This document shows, piece by piece, positions 1 through 10,300 of a stretch of 64,000 bases of DNA (positions within the stretch are counted from its first letter, which is position 1; each line of letters opens with the position of its first letter). The notes under the pieces are model-generated. The model made no database searches, was not told where the DNA came from, and saw only the letters and a list, made by a program, of their open reading frames with translations. A program made the translations under genes and the position numbers. This stretch comes from Didymella arachidicola. Taxonomy: Eukaryota; Ascomycota; Dothideomycetes; Pleosporales; Didymellaceae. The DNA is taken from positions 558,001 to 622,000 of the forward strand of contig CM049996.1 in the NCBI GenBank assembly GCA_016630955.3, read 5' to 3'.

Positions 1-105
1 CAACCGTCTGCCTTCTTCCGCCACGCCGCCCGCCTGTTCCAGCTCAAGAGCCATCTCGCCCTCGCGCCCGCCCCCGCACTCTACACCAACCGAACACACG
101 CCGCC

Positions 106-1170
106 ATGGCCTACGAGAAGGAGCTCGAGCTAGCCCTGCTCGCCGTCCAGCGCGCCTCCATCCTGACCAAGAGCGTCTACACCTCGCACTCCAAGGGCAC
201 CCTGCACAAGTCCGACGCCTCGCCCGTCACCATCGGCGACTTCGGCGCGCAGGCCCTCATCATCGCGAGCATAAAGAGCGCCTTCCCAGACGACGAGGTC
301 GTCGGCGAGGAAGACGCAGACGACCTGCGCGCCAACCCCGAGCTCAAGAGCCTCGTCTGGGACCTCGTGCAGGCGGCCAAGCTCAGCGCCGCAGACGCAG
401 AAGCCAAGATCGGGGGCCCCATCAAGAGCCCCGAGGACATGCTCGCAGCGCTCGACGGCGGCGCGAGCCAGGGCGGGAACAAGGGCCGGATATGGGCACT
501 CGATCCCATCGACGGCACCAAGGGCTTCCTGCGCGGCGGCCAGTACGCCGTGTGTCTCGCGCTGCTGGTCGACGGCATCCCCACCGTCGGCGTCATCGGG
601 TGTCCCAACCTGCCCATCGACGACAAAGCCCCGCTCGACGCCAAAATCGGCGAAAACGCAGACGCATCCGAAGGCCACGGCGTCCTCTTCAGCGCCGTCA
701 AAGGCCATGGCGCAACCAGCCGCGCCCTCACAACCGGCGCCCTCGCCCCCTCACAACCAATCCACATGGCCCCCCTCCCCGACGTCTCCCTCGCCACCTT
801 CTGCGAATCCGTCGAAGCAGCCCACTCCTCGCACACCGACCAAGCCGCCATCGCGTCCAAACTCGGCATCACAAAGCCCAGCGTCAGAATGGACAGCCAA
901 GCAAAATACTGCTCTATCGCCCGCGGCGCCGGCGATTTGTACCTGCGCCTCCCGACCAGCAAGACCTACCAGGAGAAGATCTGGGACCACGCTGCGGGCG
1001 TTGTCCTCGTGCAGGAGGCTGGTGGTGAGGTTACGGATGCGTGGGGTAAGCCGCTGAACTTTGGCGTGGGGAGGACGTTGAGGGAGAACAAGGGCGTTGT
1101 TGCTGCGCCGAGGGGGGTGCATGGGAGGGTTATTGAGGTTGTTGGGGAGGTTTTGGGAGGGAAGGAGTAG
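106..1170 (+). CDS. MET22: 3'(2'),5'-bisphosphate nucleotidase (Hal2/Met22 family)
   Basis: Hydrolyses 3'-phosphoadenosine 5'-phosphate (PAP) to AMP and phosphate, clearing a toxic by-product of sulfate assimilation; family members are Mg-dependent and Li/Na-sensitive. The 354-residue product has the inositol-monophosphatase-fold signature: the metal-binding Glu-Glu-Asp at residues 68-70, DPIDGT at 133-138 and the C-terminal WD pair at 293-294. Length matches yeast Met22 (about 357). The ATG at 106 has a good context (gccgccATGG), but the frame is open upstream to base 1 without a stop, and the 35 upstream codons are rich in Ala, Leu, Arg and His with no acidic residue, like a mitochondrial presequence. 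The true start may lie off the left edge. No intron is needed. Faces the convergent mitochondrial uL6m gene. Confidence 0.93.
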   Translation: MAYEKELELALLAVQRASILTKSVYTSHSKGTLHKSDASPVTIGDFGAQALIIASIKSAFPDDEVVGEEDADDLRANPELKSLVWDLVQAAKLSAADAEAKIGGPIKSPEDMLAALDGGASQGGNKGRIWALDPIDGTKGFLRGGQYAVCLALLVDGIPTVGVIGCPNLPIDDKAPLDAKIGENADASEGHGVLFSAVKGHGATSRALTTGALAPSQPIHMAPLPDVSLATFCESVEAAHSSHTDQAAIASKLGITKPSVRMDSQAKYCSIARGAGDLYLRLPTSKTYQEKIWDHAAGVVLVQEAGGEVTDAWGKPLNFGVGRTLRENKGVVAAPRGVHGRVIEVVGEVLGGKE

Positions 1171-1673
1171 GTTGTCAAAATAACTTGAATGCATTGCAGT
1201 ACGGCCTGCATGTCTCGTGGTACCGAGTTCTCTTGTCCTGGGATGTTTCGTTTGCGGTCGTAAGGTGGCACCGCGGAAGATCTGCTCTTGGGCTCGGGCT
1301 GCGATGCGAGAACAGCTTTACGTGTTCCGCTGAAGGGAAGAGCGTAAACCAGGTGAGAATATATCAGACTGCTGGTCTGCGAGGTCGGAGCGTGCTCTTA
1401 CCTGCGTTGCAGTTGGCGTTGTTCAGGGTCTGGGCAGGGCTGCAATGTGGCGCACGTGAGGGAGGTGCATGTGAGTTATCTAGCGTTGAGGGTGATTGAC
1501 TGCCCCTGTGATGAGCATCACACAATCAGGAGTGTACACTCAGACAACGACTGACTCGACGCTATACATTTCTTCGCAGCGCCTTTCTGCTCGCAGCGCC
1601 TGCTCTCATACATCCAGGTATAATACACCGCGCACGCATATAATACAAATCCACCCCCCTCCTAAACCCCACT
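1171..1673. other. Intergenic, 3' ends of two convergent genes
   Basis: Between the stops of MET22 and the mitochondrial uL6 gene. Short open frames only, none with recognisable sequence. I see no RNA gene or repeat. Confidence 0.6.
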
Positions 1674-2448
1674 CTACGACACCTTCTTATTCTTCAACCT
1701 AATCGTCTCCCCATTCACAAAAATCCCCTTCCCCTTATACGGCTCCGGCACACGCCACTTTCTGATCCTCGCCGCAAACTGCATCACAACCTCCTTTTCC
1801 GGCCCCTCGAGCAGCAAGCGTGTGGGCTGCGGCGTGCTCGCCGTCACGCCCTTGGGTATGCACAGCTCAACGGGATGCGAGTACCCGACTTTCAGATTGA
1901 CGAATTTCTGGCCGGGGTATTCGGGGGTGACGGTTGTGGCGGTGTCTTCGACCGAGGCGCGGAAGCCGACGCCGACGAAGCGCAGGATGGCGCTGTGGCC
2001 TTCGCTGACGCCGAGGATGTGGTTTTGGAGATAGGCGCGGGTTGTGCCTGGGGAGGGGTTAGCTGGGATTTAGTAATTTGAGTTGGGGATAAGTACCCCA
2101 CATAGCCTTTTGCTTCTTGTCTGTAGCGTCTTCTGTCAGGCTGAGCGCGTAGGTCTGCTGGTCAATGGTGATGTATGGTGGGATCTCCATTGACATTTCG
2201 CCCAGCGGCCCTTTGACATGCACTGTGCTCGTAGACTGTGATCTTGCGCCCTTTCCGCCCACTGCTTTTGGCGGAATTACGCTCAGCGTTACGCTCGGCG
2301 GTACTGAGAGCGGGAGCGATCCGATCTTGGACTCGCATCGTGCGGTCGTGGTGAAGGTCCTGGGCAAGAGGAACTTGGGTATGGATTCGACGGGGGTTCG
2401 AGAGCGATAAATGGCTTGCGCACATCGCCGGCGTGCTGGGGCGAACAT
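1674..2448 (-). CDS. MRPL6: Mitochondrial large-subunit ribosomal protein uL6m (L6)
   Basis: Structural protein of the mitochondrial 54S large ribosomal subunit. Two exons, 2448-2097 and 2047-1674, are separated by a 49-bp intron (GTACTT...CAG, with GCTAAC branch site); the split codon is Gly. The product is 241 residues. It begins with an Arg/Ser/Thr-rich, acid-poor targeting region (about 35 residues), then the two uL6 domains: the KGPLGE motif in the first domain and the C-terminal signature PEPYKGKGI before the terminal KNKK, which is diagnostic of bacterial and mitochondrial L6. The reading frame is fixed by that signature. It is divergent from KAR5 and they share the 2449-2983 promoter interval. 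Confidence 0.93.
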
Positions 2449-2983
2449 GGTGTGGGTGTGGGCGATTGGGTGCTGGCCAAAAGATTCGGATGTTGGACTG
2501 CGAAGTTGAGAAGTTCAGCCCTATGGGCTTAGTCATGCAATCATCCAGTGTGATGCGACTCGCTGAGCTCCTTCCGCCACTTACACGACGCGTCGTTGAC
2601 AACACAAGCAATTGAGACAATGCTCTTCAAACTCGAGCTGTTGTAAGATTGTGTTAACGGCGATTTGATTTCTGTCGGCACTCCACTGTGCGCTGCAGCA
2701 GTTTGCTCACCGACTAACTACCATATGACCATCGCTCTCACCCTGGCTTCAGGTCACAACAGCACGCTTCAAACTTACATATCACACCGCAGTCCGACCT
2801 CCTTTACTTTGGGAGGCTACGGTTCCACGAATATCACATTTTCCAACACCTCCCTCGGACTTTGCTCCTTTCTCTTTCATCATCTGCTTCGACTTGGCCA
2901 AGGTCGCTCTACCTTCTACTCACGAGCTTCGCAGACCTTCCGCTGTGGCTCCACGCGCTGTGGTTGATCTTTTACTGAGCTTG
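2449..2983. promoter_or_regulatory. Divergent promoter interval between MRPL6 and KAR5
   Basis: 535 bp between two divergent starts, so it must contain both promoters. An ACGCGT (the MBF/MCB box core) is at 2588-2593; a single hexamer has low information. The KAR5 frame is open back to about 2894 but has no ATG there. No other gene seen. Confidence 0.5.
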
Positions 2984-4681
2984 ATGCTCAAGATGCGACT
3001 TCGAAACGCTGTGCTGACTGGCATACTACTCCATGTCCATCCGGCACTATCCTACCACTCTCCCTCCGCAGACGCATTGCCAACCGCTAATTTTGACACT
3101 CTCTTTCAGTACACAACTTCCAGAAACCACAAAGTGATCTCGCAAGCTGTCGACTTTGTCAGTTCGATGCAAACAGCACCTGCGTGCACACGCATAGCCG
3201 CCTCGCACCTCATGAGCGAATGTAAGCTCCTCGAGCATGCACCAGACTTCGCCAAGAGTCGACCGGAAGCGTACCTCGATAATGTCAAGACTGAGTATGC
3301 TGCGAAACTTGCCGTCTGCGAGCTCCTCAGTACTCAGCCTCCCACCAATGCCGTGCCGCCCTTACACTGCGATATCCTCGTCCCCTCAAGTCGAGCCTGC
3401 AACAAGGGCGGGTGGTGGTCGCAAGCACCTGCAAGCACTGATAAGCAGTGCTACCCGGAGCACAAGGAGTATCAGTACACTCAATGCTTGAAGACTCTGC
3501 AATCCTCGCCGCAATACTGGACTTCTTTCAGTAATGCACGTCAGAATGCTGTCGTCATGTGTCAGGCCAGCAGAGATGCCATTGAACGTGAGAATCACCT
3601 TGAGATATTCAAGAACCTGACGCAAGTCATGGGTGTCGTGTCGGCCAACATTCAAAGTACCACTGAGGAGTACGCATCTTTATTACAGGAGCAGAAGCAG
3701 TTTGCAGAAGAGCTCCGCCAGGCTCAGGATCAGTTCAAGAAGGATGTTTCAGCCGTGCAAGACAAGGCTCTGGCAACGGTAGGTAGCTTGGAGGACACGT
3801 TTCACACCTTCATGGACACATCGATCTCCGAACTCATCACTGCACTTGCAGATGGTCGGAGTGCTGAGATCAGCCGTATACGCGACGAGATGCAAGTGTT
3901 CTCGCAGGACATGATCGCCGAGACATCTCAGCTTGCCAAATCTCTTACGTCCGAGCTGCAACGACACCACGACCGATCCATCATCAGTCTCCAGTTGAAT
4001 CATCAAGCTCAAGTCGAGAGCCACCAAGTCCTTTCTGGCTATATGGGCCACATCACATACGCCGCCTCACGGATCAACGACACAGCAGATACCTCTCTGA
4101 CCAAGATCGACACCATTGAGCTTCGACTGGACCGCCTGTCAAGCAAAGCTGAGCACATCGCCAGAGGCTTTACGTTCTTCAGCAGCCTGCCTCAGCTTTT
4201 AACTTCCCTGATCCGTGGGGTGGTGGCGACTATTGGAGCGTTGTTCATCCTCATCGTACTCTATCACTTCAACCGACGACTTGCCATCTACACCGCAGGA
4301 GCATGCAGTGCGGCATACCTACTGCACTTATGTGGCGTCTACGAACTCGTAGCGCGCTTGCCAGGCAGCGTCTCGGGCCCTTCCTCTCTCAACGACCGTA
4401 TCCAGAGTCTCAATGTCACACAGAAAGGCTTCAGCATCGTCGTGTTGCTATGGCTCGCCACATACCCTGTTTCACGCATCAGCAGCACCATCAACGCTCT
4501 CTTCCTGCGCGTCATCAGCTCTTACTGGCTCACGCATTACAGTAACGACGGGGGCAGAGGACTGCTGCCAAGTGTAGAGATTCCTCAGGCTTCTTCGCCT
4601 CGCAAGCTCGATGATCTTGAGAAGCGCGTTGTCTGCCTTCGCGCTTCTGACCGACACGTGTCGCATTCGTTCGAGCCATGA
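2984..4681 (+). CDS. KAR5: Nuclear fusion (karyogamy) protein, Kar5/Tht1 family
   Basis: Kar5 acts in the nuclear envelope near the spindle pole body and is needed for fusion of nuclei in mating. The 565-residue product from the first in-frame ATG (2984; a second at 2993 is equally possible) starts with a signal-like hydrophobic stretch ending near ALSYHS. This is followed by a Cys-rich lumenal region with about nine cysteines in the first 210 residues, a long coiled coil (roughly residues 215-390), two to three hydrophobic membrane segments (about 400-510) and a short polar tail. This order (signal, Cys-rich domain, coiled coil, C-terminal membrane segments) is the Kar5/Tht1 layout. Fungal members are very divergent, so the call rests on architecture more than motif. 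No intron needed. Confidence 0.72.
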   Translation: MLKMRLRNAVLTGILLHVHPALSYHSPSADALPTANFDTLFQYTTSRNHKVISQAVDFVSSMQTAPACTRIAASHLMSECKLLEHAPDFAKSRPEAYLDNVKTEYAAKLAVCELLSTQPPTNAVPPLHCDILVPSSRACNKGGWWSQAPASTDKQCYPEHKEYQYTQCLKTLQSSPQYWTSFSNARQNAVVMCQASRDAIERENHLEIFKNLTQVMGVVSANIQSTTEEYASLLQEQKQFAEELRQAQDQFKKDVSAVQDKALATVGSLEDTFHTFMDTSISELITALADGRSAEISRIRDEMQVFSQDMIAETSQLAKSLTSELQRHHDRSIISLQLNHQAQVESHQVLSGYMGHITYAASRINDTADTSLTKIDTIELRLDRLSSKAEHIARGFTFFSSLPQLLTSLIRGVVATIGALFILIVLYHFNRRLAIYTAGACSAAYLLHLCGVYELVARLPGSVSGPSSLNDRIQSLNVTQKGFSIVVLLWLATYPVSRISSTINALFLRVISSYWLTHYSNDGGRGLLPSVEIPQASSPRKLDDLEKRVVCLRASDRHVSHSFEP

Positions 4682-5049
4682 CGATGGTTCAAATGTGCGA
4701 CTACTGTTCGGTGCTGTCATAATGAGCAAGACTAGACGACTCTGACTATTTATTAGACCTGAACGGACGGTCATGATACAGCGACATTACTTATTCAGCA
4801 ATATACCCAATTTTACGTCCAGCACCAGTTTCATCGATACATCATATTTTCGGCAATGTACGCCAAGTCTCTTCCCCCGTGTTTTGAAGCCGGTTTCGCA
4901 GGAGCTCTGGCTATATCACTTTTTTTTTTGGGCGCAAATGGTGAACGCCGACTAGGGTGTATTTACGCAACTGGAGAATATCATGTATCTACTTACCTAC
5001 ATCTCAATCCCAACAACCTTCAATAACTTCCCCTAATCAACATCCGCCA
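4682..5049. other. Intergenic, convergent 3' ends
   Basis: AT-richer spacer with a T10 run near 4919-4929, between the stops of KAR5 and RIC8. No gene seen. Confidence 0.6.
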
Positions 5050-6677
5050 CTAGTCCTCATCACTCATCTCCTCAATCCTCCCACTCCGATATGCCTCCTC
5101 AACCGGATTCTTCACATCCACCACCCCCGTCCTCTTTAACCTCTCAAACAACACAAACAGCCGCTCCGCCTCCCTCTCCTTCTCCTCCTGACTCATCTCC
5201 GGCATCTCAACGCGCTCCTCCTCATCCAGCCTCTGCCCCGTTATCGGATTCACGGCTACGCTGCTGCCCTCGCCGTTGCGCGCGATGCCCGCGTCTGCGA
5301 GCGCCGAGTCCGGTAGTGGTATGTTTTTGGACAAGAGGAAGCCCGATGCGTAGCCGTATCCGACGTTTTGCACGTATTGCGCGGGGTTCTTGGAGGACAG
5401 CTCGAAGTGGAATGCGGAGATGGAGTCGCGCAGGGCGGGCGTTTGCGCAGATGTGCTGAGCTGCAGCAGGCGCGAGGGCAGCGAGGATGTCCTGCCTAGG
5501 GGTTGTGAGCGGTCGCTGTTGGAGGGAAGGAGATGCAATTGCATGGTTTCTTGGACGGAGGAGGGGGCGAGTTCGTAGATTCGTCGAAGGAGGGCGAGGA
5601 GCGGTGAGATGGTGGCGTCGAGGTCGGAGGCAGGGTAGGTTTGGATGGCGGTGTGGAGGATGCTGATTAGGTGCGTGACGTTGATACATGGGTCGGCGGG
5701 GGGGAAGAGCGCGGCGTGCAGGTCTGGGTCGTGAGGTTGTGAAGCGCTACCTGTGCCTTCTTCGCGTACAAGGTTGAGCAGCGCGTTGATGAGGAATGAC
5801 CGAGGCGCGTCGAGAGGCTGTTCGGGAGCATCTCGGCGGAGAAGGGTCTTGAAGATATGGGGAATGGAGGAGGTGAAGTGTTGTGAGAGGTCGGGGTGGA
5901 AGTGTGTGATGTTGAAGAGCAGCTTCAGCGTTTCTGAGAGGGCCATTAGGTCCATTGGCGCGATGTGCTCTTTTGATCGTTGCCGTGGCTCAGTGTAGCG
6001 GTCTGCATGGCGCTGAAGAGCGGCATTGATGCTGTCTGCGAGGCCGTGGTCGTTCACGAGCTCGTGGTAGTCGAGGTTCGCGTCGTACGTCGTGAGAAAG
6101 AGGATGCGGGAGAGGAGAAATTCGTCGTCAATACTGTCACTCTGGAGAAAGTCAGTATGTGATTGTATGTTTAAGAGGGAGTCCTGGCACGCACCTTGAA
6201 CCTCACTGCTGCATCTGGCCCATGTCCTAGATCAACGAGAATCTGGCGTGCCTTTGGCTGGAGCAGCATGGCATTGGCTATGCACCTCAACGCCTCTTGT
6301 GAGACGGCGACATCCTTCTCCTTGAAGGCATAACGGCCTAATGTCCGGAGACCCTGGAGAGGTCACTTTTCGCCCTGACACTGCTGTGAGGAGCTATCAT
6401 ACGTCTTTTGTGAAGATAGGATCGGCGTTTGTAGGGTCTCGACCATAGACCTTGAGCTGCTCAAGCTGCTGCTTTCGCTCTGAAGCTGCATGAGTACGAT
6501 TTAAAGTTGGGGGCTGTAGTTTGGCGTACGCTGCGAAGATAGCTTCGGGATATCGAGATCGGTCTTAAGATCGGCGAGGATCTTTGTGACATCGTCAAGC
6601 TTTGCTGCGACAATTAGCACGAATTCCTGGTCCAAGATGACCGGCGTACCTTTCCCAGACTTCTGCTGAGCAAACAT
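5050..6677 (-). CDS. RIC8: Guanine nucleotide exchange factor / chaperone for G-alpha, Ric8 (synembryn)
   Basis: Ric8 is a cytosolic exchange factor and folding chaperone for heterotrimeric G-alpha subunits. Five exons: 6677-6650, 6604-6530, 6485-6403, 6353-6195 and 6141-5050, with introns of 45, 44, 49 and 53 bp; total 478 residues. Every junction keeps the frame and joins family blocks: an N-terminal helix, YGRDPTNADPIF, LRTLGRYAFKEKDVAVSQEAL, then DDEFLLSRILFLTTYDANLDY, ALSETLKLLFNIT, and the C-terminal block with the hallmark NPITGQ and the acidic EEKEREAERL helix. The first exon codes only nine residues plus one base, so automated annotation may miss it. Divergent from RIF1. Confidence 0.9.
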
Positions 6678-7325
6678 TGTGGCTAGCGGTAAGGACAAAG
6701 AATGAAAAGACAAGAAAGGAGGCTTGAAGAAAGTTGGTGGATCATGTTACAGGATGCCGCGGTATGATGATCAAGGTGACCCCACAGTGGGGAATCTGAG
6801 GGTCCACAAGGCTCAGATCCTCGTCTGAGCCTTCTATCAGCGCAATGAAGGGTATGCAAATCAAGACAGAAAAAATCAATGCATCCAACGAGCCAGGAGG
6901 TGGGTGGAAATAGTGGATGTAAGACTGTCAAGTGTAAAAGTACATTGGAAATCGTCTGTTGGTGCAGACCAGCCACGTGCTGCAACGCTCATAGAACCAC
7001 AATTGTAAGATTTCGGTACAAAATGCAAGTGATGTGTAAACCAGATATCAGATCTCACGTAGCACAATTGTTGAAGAGCCTGGATTGAAGGAGTGTTGGC
7101 AGCGAGTGAAGCACCGGGCAACCACTTTACGCGCTTGCGGGAAGGCGCGTTGGTCGCGCGGCAACGCGTCGAACGTGCCGCTCTAAGCTTTCCCGGCTGG
7201 GGAACAGGACCAGCACCTCGAGTCCTCGACCGTCGTTCTCAACGTCCTCTTTCGCGTGTATGCGACCTGCGATGCGAACCTGACCTTGTTCTTTCCTTGT
7301 TTGCTTTCGTTAGTTGGTTTCCAGC
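6678..7325. promoter_or_regulatory. Divergent promoter interval RIC8 / RIF1
   Basis: 648 bp between two divergent starts. ACGCGT at 7164-7169 lies about 157 bp upstream of the RIF1 ATG; this is the core of the MBF/MCB box used by S-phase genes in ascomycetes, but about 16 such hexamers are expected by chance in 64 kb. The small frames inside are not supported as genes. Confidence 0.5.
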
Positions 7326-10300
7326 ATGGCCATGGTGTTATCCAAGTTCGACTCGCTCTCTGTTCGCCCGCCTACTCCACCGAAAGATATTGAAGACAGT
7401 GACAAGGAAGTGGACATCGACGAGACGCTCCAATTCCTCGAGGATCCATTTGGCGAGAAGCCACCACAGCCAAAAAGCATCGCCAAAGTCGCTGCGAAGA
7501 AGCTGCTCAACACGCCAGAGCAGTCGCCGCCCTCCGATATCGATATCCCGTCAAGCTCGGCACGGAAGAAGAGAGTAAACTTCGAGGTCCAGACATGCGA
7601 TTCTCCACAGAAGAAAGCTGTCATCAAGTCCTGGACACCCACGCGTAGCTCGCCCCTCCGTCCTCTGCCTCAGACACGCGTGTCTCTGCCGCTCAAGTCG
7701 ATCCTCAAATCCTCAGACGCAACAGCCACGCCTCCGCCGACCGACGAGAGCACCGCTGCTCACCAGTTTAAGTCATTCGCCGAGATGTTGGAATCGATAG
7801 TGAAACAGTTGGCTCAAGGAGAACGACCCACAAGACTAGATGCGTACCACGCATTGCATCGCACCATGCAGGCATACGACAAGATACCAGATGAGCAGGC
7901 GCTGAAGAACAAGATGTCTCTGCTGACACAATTCATTCGGCGGGACACACAAGCCATCAGTCCCACCGGAACTGGTCTCGACTCTCAGCTGATCGGGCAG
8001 GCGTTGAAATTACTGCTGGCGCTCTTCCGGACTCCAGACGTCGCGGCTGCCATGGACGATGAATTCTGCTCATACATGATCGAGCGCACTATTCAGGTCA
8101 TTACAGACGCTTCAATCGCAAAGAGCGTAGTCAACACACATCTTGCCGTGCTGATGCAGCAGAATTTCAGACCAAAGACCATGACGGCAATGCGGGTGGA
8201 AAAAATCATGGAGGGACTCGACACAATACAGGATCGCGTGAAGGGCTTCTCGGTCCAAGCCTACCGCCTGCGTATCTATAGGAAGCTCATACAGCAACGG
8301 CCTGACCTCATGATTCGCCACGCAGACCGATGGTTCAAGCACATATTCAAGGCGCTGGTCTCTGGCCACAAGGATATTTACCAAAGTGCTCTCGACACCG
8401 CGATCGCCGCTTCCAAAGCCGTTGGTCAAGACCGATCTGTTGCGAAGGCGGTACTCGCTGTGTTGAACAAGGTTAGGAGCGACGGTGAGACTACGCTGGC
8501 GAAGATCATGGCATTGGAGCTGCAGAAGATGCTCGATGGAGATAACGCAGCTCTCGTCCCACAAATTTGGTCCGCAGTCACGGGGCTTCTCCGCGACCAC
8601 TTCGACTCCAGACACTTCACTGACCTTGGAGATTGGCTCAAAGTCTACGAAAAGTCGTTGCAATCGGACAATGATCAAGTTAAGATCTACGGGAACGTGG
8701 CCTACGGATTTCTCATCTATGCTGTCAATCCGTCTCATGATACTGCCGCAGGGTGGTCAAAGTTTCTATTGAACGTGCCTCTGCAGCAATTGGAGCGAAG
8801 ACGAGCATTGAAGAAGTCTGAACGGGATGTCATCTTTTGCGGTTACAACACACTGCTATACCACGCATTCCGCCCCGATGCCAACCACGAACAGCTTGAC
8901 CGGTTCTGGACCGAGTTTGTAGTTGGATTCTGGAAACCTTTGCTGCACCAGGCATCTCCCGTACAAGCAGCACACGCATGTCGCGTAGTCGCTGCATTAC
9001 TCAATGGCGCTCGCAATCCATGGAACGAAAGGAGAGCCCTAGATCTAAGGTATCAGGTCATGACACAGCTGACAGAAGTCCCTTGCGTCGATCCACGATG
9101 GGTCCGCAAATCGATATCGTCGATCTTAAAGCATGTGGAAAACCTGCTCGACACAACAACGTGGTCCAGCACCTCACAAGAAGATGACGACCCTGTCAAG
9201 GCTATGTGGCTTGCTTTGTTGAAGTCCCTGGTCGAGGCGAGCAGCAAGGAGGTCATGGCTTCTAGCGAGACGAAAGATGCCATGGCTCACATTGTGAACT
9301 TGCTTCGTCGCGTGTGGGACCGTCATACTGCTCAGCTAGCCCTCCCTCAGCACAAGGAGGATAGCTGGGCAGACAAGTTCTGCTTTCTTGTTGAGAGTGT
9401 AGTGCAGAAGCTAGGTGCGCACCAATTTGCCGACAAGTGTCTTACTCGGAATAGCCAAGACGAATTCGAGGTCGCATCGACACCTTCGTTCCGCTCTCGG
9501 GGCAACGGGAGCAGGGTATCGCCATTGATATACTTCATTGATCTTCTAGTCAATCAGTCCGAAGGCAAACTGTCGGATGCTGTTCGGTTACGCGCAATGA
9601 AGCTGATTATCGAGCCAGCTCTCAACATTCAAAACACTCGTTTAAGCAAGCTCGAACTACTCCGAGACTGCGCTGGAATCGTCGATGGTTCTCTCAAGGC
9701 AACTGTGGCACTGGACTTCTGGTCCCAAATCGCACAACTTCTGAAGCGTTCTATCGAGCAGCAAGTGCCTGATTCGAATGAGCGCGTCTCACGTCAATTT
9801 GGTAAAGAATACAATGTGGTAGTCGAGCTCCTTGGTCTAGGCTCGGATTGTTTGCCCGATACACCTCAGGGCCTTGATGTTCTTTCAGCTTTCATCGCTG
9901 CGGTTCGGAGAGAGGCCGGTGAAGGGGCGCTGGTTCTGGCCGTTATCGAAAGGGTCTCCGATCGCGTGCTTACCCGGCTCGCCAACAAGGCATTGGGCCT
10001 CACATATACCACTATGCTGTTACAGAACCTTCCTAGTAAGACTGTTAGTCGCCGTGTGCTGGACCAAGGTAGACAGGCTCTTTGGCCATCTTCTCCTGCG
10101 GCCGGACGCAGCAACGACTTCGACCCATACAATCATTTGTACACCGCGGTGGTCACCGTCGGTACTGCATCATACGCTGAGTTCGGTTCTGTAGACGTCG
10201 AGTCGACCAAAGGCTTCCTTGCCGCGCTTGGCTCCTCAATCAGGAACTGCTCAACTTCGTTGCTCGCAGTCTACTTACGTAAAACCCAAGAGGTGATTCG

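Noticed and set aside
492..1028. Arg/Pro-rich 178-codon frame inside MET22, and other frames there
   Set aside because: GC-rich codon shadow of the nucleotidase, whose motifs are in frame 1.
2894..2983. Longer KAR5 start at 2894
   Set aside because: The codon at 2894 is TTG; the first in-frame ATG is 2984, right before a signal-like segment.
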